From contig NW_001799577.1 in NCBI RefSeq assembly GCF_000165425.1, positions 1 to 64,000 on the forward strand: 64,000 nt of DNA, given 5' to 3'. Below are positions 49,191 through 62,200 of this stretch, piece after piece. The notes beneath the pieces were generated by a model. The model saw only the letters and a program-made list of their open reading frames with translations, searched no databases and was not told the DNA's origin. The DNA comes from Paramecium tetraurelia (taxonomy: Eukaryota > Ciliophora > Oligohymenophorea > Peniculida > Parameciidae). How positions within the stretch are numbered: the stretch's first letter is position 1; the number at the start of each line of letters is the position of its first letter. The translations under genes and the position numbers were made by a program.

Positions 49191-50112
49191 TTCACTTTCC
49201 TATTTCGTTAGGTTTCTCTCAAACTACCTCTTGATTTTCATCAGATTCTGAATCACCATTGGAACCCTACTCATTCTCCTTTAATTCCAATTAAATAGAG
49301 CTTGTTTTCTGCGATAATCCGATTGAGGATCTTAATTTAAACTGTTAAAATGAGAATATAGGAGTTATATTTATTAAGAATGTATAGCTGCTATTAAATA
49401 AAGTCAATCCAGAATCTTAGTTATATCCTATTTCAAATTAGATGATAACATTTTTATTCCATTTTTTACCATTTACAATATTTCTCAATTAGATGACAAC
49501 TTTAGGTAAATGTTCGTTTGTTTTTCATACAAAAATTCGATTAATTCTAATATTTTTCTTATTTCTTTTTATCAAACATATATTAATTAAACATTTTCTT
49601 ATTATGCTAAATAACTACAAATTAATGAATATACGAAAAAATTTTTAAATTATCACACATAAATTATTGATAATAAATAATGAAAATTTTATTTGAATAT
49701 GGTGATTATTTTTAAATCCTCTTCTATTTTATTCATGATTGCATCCTATCATCTCATGACTATTTGTGAATGAAGTTAAACCCAATTTACTTTCTCTCCA
49801 AGTCCTGCTTGTCTCCATGATAGGGATAGACAGGTGTTGGTCAAGTATTATTTTCATTAACTTCAGGAGGTGGTCAATGATTGATGGAAACATTAGTAAT
49901 GTTGTAAGTAAGTACAAGCTGGGCTTTGTTTTTTGAATATTTATGGTTCATAAAATATTTATGTTAATTCGTATAAAATTTGGATTTTACGTCATTTAAG
50001 CTTTGTATACTATCATCACATTACTGTATTACAAATCTAGGAATCAATAAATCATTTTTAATCATTATATAAAATCTTTTCTAAATATAACATCGTTTTT
50101 AAATCACCTACT
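49191..50112. other. Intergenic, with possible 5' exons of the channel and a short coding-like stretch
   Basis: At 49,220-49,330 on minus a polar stretch (SSIGLSQKTSSIQLELKENE) may be the N-terminus of the channel, joined by an intron of 28-38 nt, but I find no upstream ATG. At 49,720-49,960 on minus there are coding-like pieces (NHKYSKNKAQLVLTYNITN; PVYPYHGDKQDLERKQIGF) in different frames; no model was satisfying. The rest (49,340-49,700 and 49,960-50,110) is A/T-rich with nothing recognised. Confidence 0.4.
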
Positions 50113-52397
50113 ATGATTAACCAAAACACAGGTACATGTTAATTTTAAATCGATTTAGAATCGTCTAAATGGGATTGGGTGCCTGCCACTCAAACACTTG
50201 AGATTACCATAAATTCGAATAAAGTATAAATAGAAACAACGCCTTCAATTGTTTTGACTCATCCTGAAGGAGATGTAAAAATACATTATAGACTTTCTCA
50301 AGGCTTATCCTGAACCATACGTTACTTTAGTAATTGACACTGAGAAACAATTAAAATATTCTGAGGAATTGGGATGGAATTGGCACAAGAGCTGGAATTT
50401 GCCAAACATTGTGGTCAGATTAGAAGTAATGACTTTTTCATATCAATAGATCAAAGATTCATAAACGTAAGAACTTTTACTTTCTCCTAAAAATTTATAT
50501 GCTTAGTTATATGCTGTTAAAAAGGTACAAGAAGGGAGTCGCGTGATTCTTCAAGATGTTGGATTGCGAGGAACAAGCAAATTAGAACTCATTGATGGTC
50601 AAGCTTATTTTTCAGTAATTTAATTGCTTAAACTCAATATAGGCTTTGAGATTTGCATCAACCTCGTATAACAATGAAGGTGTGAAATTTCATTTATTAA
50701 TGAGTGTGTACATTCAAAATTCAGACACTGAAAAACCTCAAATATTGAATTCCACTATTTCTCCTCCAATTTTTGTAGATAGTAGAAAGAGTGCAGGTAA
50801 TTCTGAATAAAAAAAATTGTATTTGCATGCGGAACCATTTACATTTGATTTGCTCGACAAAAAGTACTTCAAAAGAGAGAACAAAAGGAAGACAGAACAG
50901 GATGTAGAAATAGAAAATGACTTTGAAAGTCTGTTCAACTATTTAACCGCCCCCAATATTCGTCATAAGGTGAAACACCCTCTATTTTTGATCATCAAAT
51001 TTTCCACCTGTGTTTCTCTCTACTACAATCCAGTCACTGTGGAAGGAAATATCAAGACTATAATGGAGAAACTCTAAAGTCAATTAACCAAAGATATTAT
51101 TACCAAGTAATTGGGAGCATCTGGCGAAAAATAATTTTATTTGTTGATAGAGGAAAACAATGATTAAAATAAGAATAAAAAGGTGACTGAAGCCATTGAT
51201 TTCCTCAATACTGGGTGTTTAGAAATTATTAGGAAGGAAGATTAAATTCCTTCTAAATTTGTTAAATTAGGAGACTCTGCAGAAATCTTAGAGAATTATA
51301 AATAATGCTTTGATTAATTGTTGAAGATTTTTAAATAATTAACTTAAAAATTTTGTGAAAGTGACTCAAATGAATCAGATGATAATTATTCTGATTCTGA
51401 ACCTTAGTCAGCATAAAAGAAGGTCAAACTAAACGAATATTAAAATTAGCCATCTGCATAGAAAATGGAAAAATAAGAACAAGAAGTAAAAAAACCTGTA
51501 AATCCTCCTGAGTAGATCCCTGTATAATTGCAACAATAATAGTTAAATGATATTGTAGTTCAATAAGCACTCAACTAATAATAGTAGAAACCTGTATAAT
51601 AATAGCCATAACCACCTAAAAGTAAGCCAAATGATGTTATCAATAAACCTGTTCCACCACAAATCCCTTAAATTCCATAACAATAACAATAGAATAATAA
51701 AAAGTAGGCATGGTAACAAGCATCTTCATTTACTGCCCCTTCCTTGTAACCAGTTCAATAACTCCCATAACAACTACCTAATCAACATTAATAAGCCTAT
51801 CAAAAACCTAGTCACATTCCTGGAATCCAACCAATCAACATACCTGCCTAAGGGTTATAAGGAGCACCTTAACATATGAACCCTGCATTCCCTTACTAAT
51901 TTTAATAACCCATTGATCAGAATGCCTTGTAATCATTCATGTAATATAACCAGATCTACCAATAACTGCTTATGCAGTAGTAATAACAGCTAAGTCAATA
52001 ATAGTACCCTCCTCAGCCAGGCATGATGGGTAATCCAATGTAATCATAATTGTTGAATTACATGTAGAGCTTAGGGGGATTGGGATTACCTTAAGGACAA
52101 GTGAATCCCTAATAATTAATGGGATAAAATTAGAACTTTTAATAATTATAATAACAATTGTTAGCTTCGCAATTGAATTCTTAATTGGGAATGTAATCTG
52201 CTTTGCCCTAGCAATTAGGATAAGGAATGGGGTTGAATCAATTACAGCAATAATACCTCTAATAACAAATGCAATAATAAATGGGAATGGGTAATTTTTC
52301 AAATTTTAATCCATTGATGGGACTCTACTAAGGATAGCAATAAAATGTAAAGAAGCCTGGGGAAGGATCAGGAATAATAAAATAGGAGCCACAATGA
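50113..52397 (+). CDS. Protein with very long Gln-rich prion-like C-terminal domain
   Basis: About 720 residues. Introns of 27, 28, 24 and 28 nt fall in the first 550 bases. The N-terminal ~300 residues are folded and beta-rich: KWDWVPATQTLEITINSNKV, NWHKSWNLPNIVVRLEI, LRGTSKLELIDGQAYFSALR and SPPIFVDSRKSAG. The last resembles Ig-fold transcription-factor families (Rel/CSL/NDT80-like) but I cannot assign it. An acidic segment (ESDSNESDDNYSDSE) follows, then from about 51,440 to 52,390 some 300 residues dominated by Gln with Asn, Pro, Gly and Met (YQQLLMQQQQQLSQQQYPPQ), most Gln codons being TAA/TAG. Such tails drive phase separation in RNA-binding and transcription proteins. Nuclear role is inference. 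Confidence 0.72.
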
Positions 52398-52431
52398 TAT
52401 AAATATATATATATATATTTGATAATAAGTA

Positions 52432-53202
52432 TCATTATTTAGAAGCAATAACATGTTCTCTTAACTCATCTATTTCTGATTGGATTTGATTTCTAACTTG
52501 ATTCAAAGATGCTGTCACCATTTATTCGACAGCTTATAGTACATTATATTAATATTGTTATTAAGACTCTTATGGTTGTTGAACTTATGATACTTATTTG
52601 CTATGAGTTTTGGATTGCTCAGTACTGATTCTCTTTTCGGATCCAACTGATTTCTAAGTGTCAGTCTTGGATTTCTCTATTTTGTGTTCAAGGTTTCTTT
52701 ATAATGCTTGATTTTCTTCTTTTAATTTGGCCTCATACCACCTGATGATATTAACTATCTAAATACCTCTATAAATTATTCATTTGTTATTCCATGTCTT
52801 TGACTTTGCCCTAAAGTTCTTGGAGTTACTTTTATTGTTTCTTGGAGTCCTTGTCTTGATTTCCATCTGGATTTTTGATTTTAGATTCAAGTAGTTTTTC
52901 TGATTTCAAGATCTTTTATTCATTTTCTTCAATCTTTCTCATCAATCCTTTGACTACACTGTCGGTTCTTTGAATGGCTGGGATGTATTCAATCATTTGC
53001 AACAATGGCATCAAGGCGTCTTGTTATAAGCATACTCTGTTTAAGTTAACTACTAATATTTGTTGCTTTTACTTTCAAGATGAGCTAACTTGGAAGTTTC
53101 CTTATCTTTTTCAGTTGAAGGAGCAAAAGGAGGCAAGTTTTCAGCAGATTTCCTGAGTGCATTGGTTTTGTTTGCTTGTTTGCTAGCAGATGTATTTTTC
53201 AT
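52432..53202 (-). CDS. Coiled-coil protein
   Basis: About 235 residues. The N-terminus is Lys/Ala/Ser-rich (KNTSASKQANKTNALRKSA). After a small unresolved intron near 53,040 comes ALMPLLQMIEYIPAIQRTD, then continuous coiled coil (ENEQKILKSEKLLESKIKN; ELQGKVKDMEQQMNNLQ), a 25-nt intron, WYEAKLKEENQALQRNLEHK and a Gln/Ser-rich part, closing with LNQVRNQIQSEIDELREHV before TGA 52432-52434. No named family; likely a cytoskeletal or motor-associated adaptor. Its stop is 34 bp from the stop of the Gln-rich gene. Confidence 0.68.
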
Positions 53203-53243
53203 AAATGTCTGTTAAATATTAATTTTATTATTTATTGAATAAC

Positions 53244-56200
53244 TCATTTTTTATATTGATATTTAACAGGGGCAAAATCGGCACTAACTTCGACTCCGTT
53301 GATTGTTAACTCTCCACTAACTCCGAAATCTAGATAGATTCTATGAGCAGGAAGTTGCTGGAATGCATTTTAAACAAACAATACACTTAGATCTTTTTCG
53401 AAACTTAAATAATTAGATAAATAAAGTACTTCTCCTATGGTGGCTATGGGAAATTGTTATAGATGATATATTTATCAAAAGTGATGCTAGACACAGTCAC
53501 CTGATACTTTTCTTTGAAGAAGTCTAAGAATTATCCTAGAGTCATCTATTAATTAATTGTGATTCTGTCCCAAGCAGTCCATTCTAAGAATAAATCTAAT
53601 AAATACTTTCTGGAATGGCTTTAGTTGGTCCCAACAAGAGCACATTGTATTCTTAGTCTAAATGTTCTCCAGGTGGCAATGGCTCTGAAAACAAGAAAAG
53701 TGGCAATGCCAAATTTATGAAGGCATTTCTCATCTTGGTGACATCCTTTTTGAGAATATACTTAAAGATTTCGAGTCCGACTGCTCCCACAATCATAGCT
53801 GTTGTTGTGGCCAATGCAGGAATGATCTTGCCTGCAATTAATTTGACTTGGAATGGTTGTACTTCTGGGATCTTGTAGTTTCTGGCTCTCAAATTGGAGA
53901 CTGCAGATAAGAATTCAATATGCCAGTTAGTTGGATCATCCTTTTCAAATGCACATTCTTGCAATTGCTTAGTAACTTCCTTATTCTCAAGAGTCAACTT
54001 CTCTAATTCTTGAGTCAAGGCTTGGATTTGTGTTTCATCATCTTCAGATTTCTCTTCCTTTTGATCTTTCTCATTTTCTTTTATTTGCATTTATTTTGGG
54101 ACATACTATTAGACTTAGACGGTTGGCAAGATCTTAGCAATCTCATCGAATTTGTCTTGTTTGGGTAAACCAAATATCTATGAGAAAATGTTAACAGCAC
54201 TATGAATGAATAGTTGATGAAGAGGATCATTTTGATCAAATTCAATTGGTGTTGGTGGTCTCTTAGGATTGGTCCAAAACAATTAACCTTCTGATGTTCT
54301 GTGATCAGGTGGGAAACAGTAAAGTAACTATTTGATTTAATTGCAGAAAATGTCTTAGAACATATTTTTAGTCAAAGTTACAATAGAATGTAATGAAGGC
54401 TTCTTAGCAACTTCAGTAAATTTCTTGACTGATTCTAATTTTGGTCTTAACACTCCTGGTTGAGTTTTAAGTTCATTCAAAATTCTCTTAAGATAATTTT
54501 CTGGATTCTCTAGATATTTGATGCAATCTTGAGATCCATCTTCAAAGAATCCTGCAAAGTAATCTCTGGCCCATTAGATGGTATGCTCAATTTAATAGGG
54601 GAAGTTCTTCAATGTGCATAAAGGAATAGATTCCTCAGGTGGATCCTATGATTCACTGTAAGATTGTGTTTTATTTGGGAGAATCAATTGGGAATTGCAT
54701 TTAGTACCAAGAGTTCCACTTTCAAATAATGGCTTACCATAATAGCAACATTGATTATCAATATATTTTCTAGCATGAACATTGTCAACTGCATTGATTG
54801 CAATATCTAATCCATCCCAAAATTGATCATTGAAGATTGGTTCATTTTATTGTCCAACTCTGAGAGCATATGACTTGAATTTGGATGCTTTATTCATTTA
54901 TTCACCTACTTTGCATGCTGTTGCTGCCTTGTTAGATCCCACATTATTTTTTCTAAATAAGAATTACCTATTCAAATTGGAAACCTCGATATTATCATCC
55001 GTCAGTAACAGTCACTTTAACCTGAAGCACCACTGCCACATCCCATAAGTGCAAACATTTTGATGTATTCACATCCTAAAGCACCTGCACCAACCATAAA
55101 TAAATTTGAGTTTTATAATTAGTGTAATGCTTCTCTTCCGAAGATTGCAACATAATCATCATATTGATTATTCAACAATGTTCTGTTGACTTCAGTTTCA
55201 GGCAAAGCTTCAAAGAATTCACTGTGTAACCATTGTCTGATTGGAGTGAATTTACCTGTGTATTTGACTATTTCTTAGGCCACAATACCACCCCAGAATG
55301 AAGTCAAGGGAGTTATTTAAGTTGAGAAATACAATGCAGTGTTCTTTACCAATTGCTCATCCAATTCTGCTTTTAAAGCTCCTTCTCCTCTGTCTGAATT
55401 ATTGATTTGTTATGCTAATTCCCACACTTTTTAGGCATCCTCCTAATTCAATAATCCTGGCCATCTGCCATTTTATTATGTGAATTATAATAATGCATTG
55501 TATGAGATGTGTAATTGTTCTGGTCTTCCAATCTTTTCCCAATCCATCAAATCTAATTCATTCTTGCCTGGTGCAAATGGATGACTCAATGATGCATTGA
55601 ATGATTTGAATGCAATATCTTCAGGAACCTTCACTTACAATGCAATGCCCTCTCTCAAATATTAGGAGAAGCCTGTTGTATCTCCAATGCTGAACATGAA
55701 TGGGGATTTCACCTTTGAATATTCACATACATAATCATACCTTTATCTTAAAGATCTTATCATTCACTTCTGCCATTCCAACCACTTCTCTGAATGTGAT
55801 ACTGTCTCCATCCTAAAATCCATGTCTCTTTTCTTCTATTGTACTCACTATTCCTTCCACTTCATTTGTAATTCCAGCCACAATTGCCTACTTTGGTTCT
55901 TCACCATTTGGATCAAAAATTTAGAATTTCTATTAGAGATATAATCAAATATTATACATCTGAGAAATCAATGAATGTCGATCCAAATAATCCTGAAGAA
56001 TGAGCCAAAATGAATCCATGTCCTTTTTGTCTGACTGCCTCATTTACTTCGGTGATGAATTTCTAATCCCAAACATCTGTCAGAACCACGACTGAATATT
56101 CACTCAAACTGGCTCCATTCAATTACCCATTGTATATTTCCACACTCACATATGGGTTCAATTCTTTCAATTATTTGATTGCTGCATCTTATCTTGTGAC

Positions 56201-56472
56201 CTTTCCTACTTGTTCGAGTGTGGCATAAAAATTTGAACCCAAATCAGCTATAGATAACACTGTTGGATCATATACGGTTACAGATTTTGGCCCAGCCAAT
56301 ATCAAATTCTTGGCTATCTCTAATCCCAACTTGCCATAATAAATCTATATACCCCTCTCAATCCATGAATGAAACACTTCATTTAGATCAGTTTGGATTA
56401 AGTCTCGGCTCCCAACACAGCCACTTATCTTGAATATAAATTTTCGTCAAAGTTTGTTTCCTGTTATTGCAT
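53244..56472 (-). CDS. UBA1: Ubiquitin-activating enzyme E1
   Basis: E1 adenylates ubiquitin and passes it as a thioester to E2s. From ATG 56472: [25 protein letters not shown], a 23-nt intron, [20 protein letters not shown] (inactive adenylation half); the second adenylation domain with [11 protein letters not shown]; catalytic-Cys motif [20 protein letters not shown]; then [20 protein letters not shown] and [20 protein letters not shown], and [17 protein letters not shown]. The C-terminal ubiquitin-fold domain reads [20 protein letters not shown] after a 23-nt intron. Between YIIYNNFP and [10 protein letters not shown] (around 53,450) the frame changes without a GT-AG intron that I can find, suggesting an error or an unusual junction. 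About 1,030 residues, normal for UBA1. TGA 53244-53246. Confidence 0.92.
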
Positions 56473-56871
56473 TTAAAATATTATTTAAAGATATTTATTT
56501 CAAGAAATCACTTAAATCATTATTAATCAACTCTTTCTATATTACTGATAAATTCTTATTCAAATAGAAAATTGTATTATTCCAAAACAACCACAATCCC
56601 TCAATACTCTATTTCACTTGCTGAATCGGATTCCTACCCTTTTTGGATCTTCTCTTAAAACTCCCCCAAATAAGTTCCCAACTTTCAATACTTTCATCTA
56701 TTCTATTATATTTTAATCTAATTGCATTTTACTAACTCAAGAAACCCATCAATGTAGACTTGCATTCATCACTCCTTATGAATTTGGTCCAATTGGTTGA
56801 CCTAAAACAATGTTTGCTAAGTTTTAATTTGATACATAAATGGTTATACGGTTGAGAATAAAATAAATAAC

Positions 56872-57443
56872 TCATATATTTCTTAAGTTTCTCCATTTAA
56901 ACAAATGGGTTGCATCTTAAGTCTTGAATTTAGTATCCTAAGAGAAGTGAACCCTTTTTTTATTACTGATTGCTTTCTCAGTTTTTGCATCTAACGATTA
57001 AGAATACTTTTAAGACGAATCACTTTTTAATATTCCTCTCATCTCCTTATGCGGAACTGTGATGCATTCTAATTGTGTGCTTTACAATTTTTCAATGCCT
57101 AGACTTGAATTAAAGGGAAAATTTAGGTTACTATTTGATTCATTATAATTAGGAACTTTGGAGGAACACTCATTAGATTTTGATGGATTTTATTAATGAT
57201 TTAATTCAGAATAATGTGATTATAATGCTTCGAATTTATCCTAAATATATCTAAACTTTATAGAAATAGTTACATTTGCTTAATTCTTTCTCTGACTTCA
57301 CACTCGATGTCTTACATAAATCGATTTTCTCTCCTTGGAACCATAGATTAATGAAATTATTTATTTTAGACAAATGCTGGTACTGGGTTGTTTTCCAAAT
57401 TACTCGATTAATTCTCCTCCAGCATTTCAAATGTGTTATCCAT
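56872..57443 (-). CDS. Unknown protein with RVxF-type PP1-docking motif
   Basis: ATG 57443 opens MDNTFEMLEENQSSNLENNP; an N-terminal helical segment includes CEVRERIKQMQLFLQS. After a 26-nt intron near 57,130 (or a frame change) comes NLNFPFNSSLGIEKL, then TVPHKEMRGILKSDSSQKYS and KKRVHFSQDTKF. GILK...KRVHF is the arrangement seen in many protein phosphatase 1 regulators, where RVxF docks PP1. The frame closes with TGA 56872-56874. A second open minus frame continues from about 56,920 to 56,480 (MEKLKKYMSYLFYSQPYNH; ESWELIWGSFKRRSKKG), so the real protein may splice into it and end just before UBA1. Structure unresolved. Confidence 0.55.
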
Positions 57444-58418
57444 TTCACTTATTTAAATTGTTCCTTTCTATGTTGTCTTTAAAGTCTAGTTTTCAATTGA
57501 AAACTGTCGTTTTATATTAAAATTCTATTAATTCTAGATCACCTGCACTTCAGAATCAGGATTCTATTCTCTGTTCGAACACTCTCTCATACAACAAGTG
57601 TGTTAAATTCCCATTAATTATAAAATTAATGTTAATTTATCTAATTAATCTAATTAAACTAAATCCTCAGTTTAGAACCAAGAAATTTGCGCTAAATGCT
57701 TTCCTTGTTTATACTCCTCTATGGAGTTAAATTTTAGGTATCTAAATGTGGATAGAATTTAAAAGAAAGTCTCAAACTTCAAGTTTATAAAACTGAAATA
57801 CTGGTTCTTACTAAGGACTAAGTTTTGATCAAAATAATTAGTTAGTAGACAAAGATTTTAAAAAGATGACAAAAATAATTACATTCTCATTACATAAAAA
57901 ACATCGATCTGCATACTTAATTAAAAGTACATTGATTTAAAAAGTAAACGCTCTTCATTTTTATCGAAATACTTTATTTAACATCATTTCATTATAACCT
58001 TTGTACATAAGAAGAATCAAAGAGACTGCTTGGTTTTAAATTAAAATGTTTAAGAAAGCAATAAAATCATCTAAATTATTTCTCCATTCCTCCCCCTCAT
58101 AGTTATAAAAAGTTTCCATCAAGTCAACCTAGTCAGTAGATATCTGACTGGTGTCTGTTTTCTCTGGGTTTATTAGAATAAAAAGGGAACTTTTTTAAAT
58201 ATATATTGAATTTCTTTATTCCAATAAAACATTTAAAATACTATTAATTATTGTAATTGTTTTATTGATTCACTACCTTATCCTCTAATAGTATACTCAT
58301 TATTTGGATATCCAAACATAAATTTAATAAGGAGTAGATTCATTTCCATATGAATTTGTGAAATTTAGAGTTTATTAAGGTTTTATGGGATTTGAAATTA
58401 ATTTTAAAAAAAAATTCA
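57444..58418. other. Long intergenic region between divergent genes
   Basis: Nearly 1 kb between the RVxF-protein start (minus) and RPLP2 (plus), long for this genome. TGA is frequent on both strands; no conserved protein, RNA or repeat was recognised. Confidence 0.55.
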
Positions 58419-58800
58419 ATGTAATACGTTGCTGCATATGCTTTGTTGACTTTAGGCGGAAAAGCTAATCCCAGTATGATAATCTATTAAATACTTAGGT
58501 GAGGCTGATGTTAAGGGACTATTGGCTGAAGTTGGTGTAACAGGATCAGATGCTGAAATTAAGACTTTAGTAGATTCTCTTAAAGGAAAGACATTGTAAG
58601 AAGTCATAGCAGAAGGATTGAAGAAAGTTGGAACACTTTCCTTAGGAGGAGGATGTAAATAAAGAGATATTAACAATTTAGCATCAAAAGCAGCTCCAGT
58701 TGCTTCTTAAGCATAACCAGCTAAAAAGGCTGAAGAAAAGCCAGTTGAAAAGGCTCCAGAGCCAGAAGAAGACGTCGACATGGGTGGCTTATTCGATTGA
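58419..58800 (+). CDS. RPLP2: 60S acidic ribosomal protein P2
   Basis: Stalk protein of the large ribosomal subunit that, as a P1/P2 dimer on P0, recruits elongation factors. 109 residues after introns 58474-58498 (25 nt) and 58655-58681 (27 nt, multiple of three). MQYVAAYALLTLGGKANPS is the P2 dimerisation helix (human MRYVASYLLAALGG), then DVKGLLAEVGVTGSDAEIK, LQEVIAEGLKKVGTLSLGGG, an Ala/Lys hinge and the C-terminal EEDVDMGGLFD, a variant of the usual SDDDMGFGLFD that binds GTPase factors. The codon after ATG is TAA (Gln). Confidence 0.97.
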
Positions 58801-59230
58801 TGAAAGAAAAAGTACATTATACATTATACATTAATTGTGTTATTTTCTTAATTTCTGCATCGATTAATTGCTATTCTTTTTTGAATTCATTTAATAAAAG
58901 TGGAAAAATATTAGTGAAGTATTAATTATTCAAAGTTTAATTGGAATAGGTGTTTACAATCAAAAAGGATGATTAAGAAGATTAGGATATATTTGCTTAT
59001 AATTTGATTCTAATAGTGTAATTCATGAGTCAGTCCTATATCTTTGTCTAATTATTTAATTTCAAACTTCTGATTTCCCAAAATTTTCTATGATATATTA
59101 TATCTAAACTGATATATCATTCAATTTGACCTTTATAAATAAAAAATGTAAATATTTTATATTATAATATAATATTATTTATCTCTTAAGTATAATTATA
59201 CATTAGAAGATTATTTGATCAATAGAATTT
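58801..59230. other. Intergenic region between convergent genes
   Basis: About 430 bases between the RPLP2 stop and the stop of the AGC kinase. Strongly A/T-rich, including ATATAATATAATATTAT at about 59,160; no gene seen. Confidence 0.6.
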
Positions 59231-62200
59231 TCATTTTCCATGAAATTTTTGATTTGATTGTTTTTTGATGACATTCCTTGCATCCTACTCACTTAATTTA
59301 GCCAAAAGATCGAATCTTGTAAGATTTGCAACCTCATCAAATTTTCCATCGTGTGAATACTAAACTGATTGTAGTCTATCCTTCATTTTGTTCTCTTCAT
59401 TTTATTTTTGCAGTATATTACATTACTCTTCTTCTAAATGTTCTAGATCACGAATTGGAATCATTGGAGCTTCTACATTTCTTATATTAACCCAATCTAT
59501 GTCCTTAAAAAAAGGATCCTGTTTTATTTCATCTATTCCTTAATGACCCAATCGGATGTGATAGTTTGGCTCTAATAATTTGTTGATTAAATTATATGCA
59601 TTATTAGAAATCATGTCTTCCCCATCTCCAATTTCTGGCCATTCAATAGCCCTCATTGTTATATTTTCAAATACTTTGGGGATACTTTTATCATTGAATG
59701 GAGGTATACCAACCAAAAACTCATACATTATTACTCCAAAAGCCCACCAATCTATTGAAAAATTTGATATCGACTATCCAATAATAACTTCAGGGGGAAT
59801 ATAATCTGGTGTTCCTATAATTCTGTTCTATCTTTTTCCTGAAGATGATTTATCTTAAACACTGTTCTTGCTGGGATAATTTTGCATATGAAATTCTAAA
59901 TTGCATTTGATTTTTATCTATCTTTTAGAAACATTCTATGGTAGAGCTTCAGGATCGATTGATAAATTAATTCCATCTTTCCCATCCTTTATCTTTTGTA
60001 CTAAAGCTATCTCAGATAATCCAAAATCAGCCAATTTAATATGACCTTAAGAGTCAAGTAAAATATTTTAAGGTTTAAGGTCTCTATGGATAATTCCTTT
60101 CTTATGCAATGACTCAATAGCTAAAAGCAATTCTGCTAAATAGAACTTTGCAACCTATTCCGATAGTCTACCATATTAAAACAACACTTAACTAAAGTCC
60201 CCACCCATCATATATTCTAAAAGAAATAATAAACATTGATCTTAGATAAATGAATAGAAAGCTTTGACTACAAAGTCACCTTCTAATATTTCAAAGACGT
60301 TTTTCTCTGCTCTTAAATTTTAGATTTCGCTCATATTTTTATTACGACAGTCAATCACCTTCATTGCATAATAATCCTTAGTTTTTTTCTTGCTTACCAA
60401 CCAAACTGCACCGAAACCCCCTACCCCTAAGACAGATATAAATTCGAAGTCTTATAATGTTACATTTAACCTAAAAACTCAATTTATTATATTATTACAA
60501 TTATTTATTTTTAGCTATCTTCATTACTTTGATATCACCATCACTATAATATCCTTTATCCTTTTCTTCCGCATTTTCGAAATCCTTCTCTTCCACTTAA
60601 TCATCGAGGTTTAATGCCTTGAATGAGATGATATTGTTTTTAGATTTTTGAGATGAGTTATCCATCTCTAATGACTCTTCTGAACTGTTTCTATTGAGTC
60701 TTTTTATTTCCACACTTTCATCGGATTAAGAATTGTTCTCTTCATCTCCAAATTCACTTGAACTTTTCTTAAATGAGCTCTCTTGAATAGTATTATTCTA
60801 ATCATAATTGAAAAATACATTTTATTTATTTAGCCACTTCAACTTCTCGCAATTCTATAAGATTGGGCTTCTTTTTGGGGATCTACTGCTGAAGCCTTCT
60901 GTATTTTATTTTAATCCCAAAGGAGAATTGATATTATCTTGTTTATCTTCTTCTGATATTAATTTTTATAATCTAGATATTTTTTAAGTAAATTGGACTC
61001 TTTCCTAAGGATAATAATCACATTAATAATTACTTCAATTAACTTCAAAGCTAATTTAACTATGTCTTGTAGTTCTCTATCTTAAAAATCCCTAGTGTTC
61101 ATTAAGTTAACTTGAGTTTGAAGATCAAATTAAATTGATTGAGTGCCACTATTGATTTTAATTGTCTCTTCAGTATAATTGATTATAATCTTAAGGCAAT
61201 TTAATTATTGTCTCAGGTCTTTTAAGATGTCAACATTATCACTAATTTAAATATTTGCAATAATTCTTACTCAAATGAGGCAGGACTATCGAAGCCATTT
61301 GAACTTGGTGAACTTCCTTACAGAATTTCTCTTTAAGGAGAGTGTATGTATTATTAATTAGCCCTTTGTTTGCCTTTAATTTAATTTACATTAATTTCGT
61401 GATTCTAATCAAATAACCCATTTTAAATTGATTAATCTTTATTTTGCATTTCTACGATTTAATCAGATTCCGCATGCATCTTAACTTTATTCTGGGCTCC
61501 AATGAGTGCAAAACGAGACTTTCCTGTGTTTTAATGAGAAGCCTTATTTGTTTTTGATCCTGTGCCATCACTTATAGAGCCATCTAATTAAAGCTAATTG
61601 AGGGAAACCGATTGTCTCTTTCCGTTTTCATAAAGGTTTTGTCTAGTTTGCTTGGCCTTATGGATTTAATATTTAGTGTTGGTTGTACGAAATTTGTTTT
61701 AAGCCTATTCTGCTAATTAGTGGATTTAACAATTCAATTCTTATAACAACATCTTTGTTTCGTATACTTATTAGCAATTGGTGAGATGATTTGTAATGAG
61801 ATGAGCATCTAACTAAGGCGTCATTAACTTATTGATACTTTTTTCTCGCAAATTCTACAAATTACTAAAAGATCCTCATTTCTTTTAACTTCAATTATCA
61901 TTTAATAATAAAATTAATAATATGCAATCATTTCTTTTTGCTCTCTAATAATTTAATTTGTTTCTTCATTTACGAAGGATTCGAGAGTATATTTTCTTGG
62001 TCTTATAATTTCATTTTCAACTGCACGATTTCCATACTCTGCTCCTAAATTAGTTTGTAATCCTTACCAGACCTTTATCTTATTTAAGTGATAGATCTGA
62101 TCGTCCTAATTTTGATTCAAAACGTTTAGCATTCTTTCATAGGTGTAAATTTATTTCATCAAATTCTCGTTGTTCTGTTATAATTCCTATACACATTTAT

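Noticed and set aside
51970-52302. Minus-strand ORF rich in Ile/Leu/Val
   Set aside because: It is the complement of the Gln-rich tail, whose CAA/TAA codons read as hydrophobic codons on the other strand.
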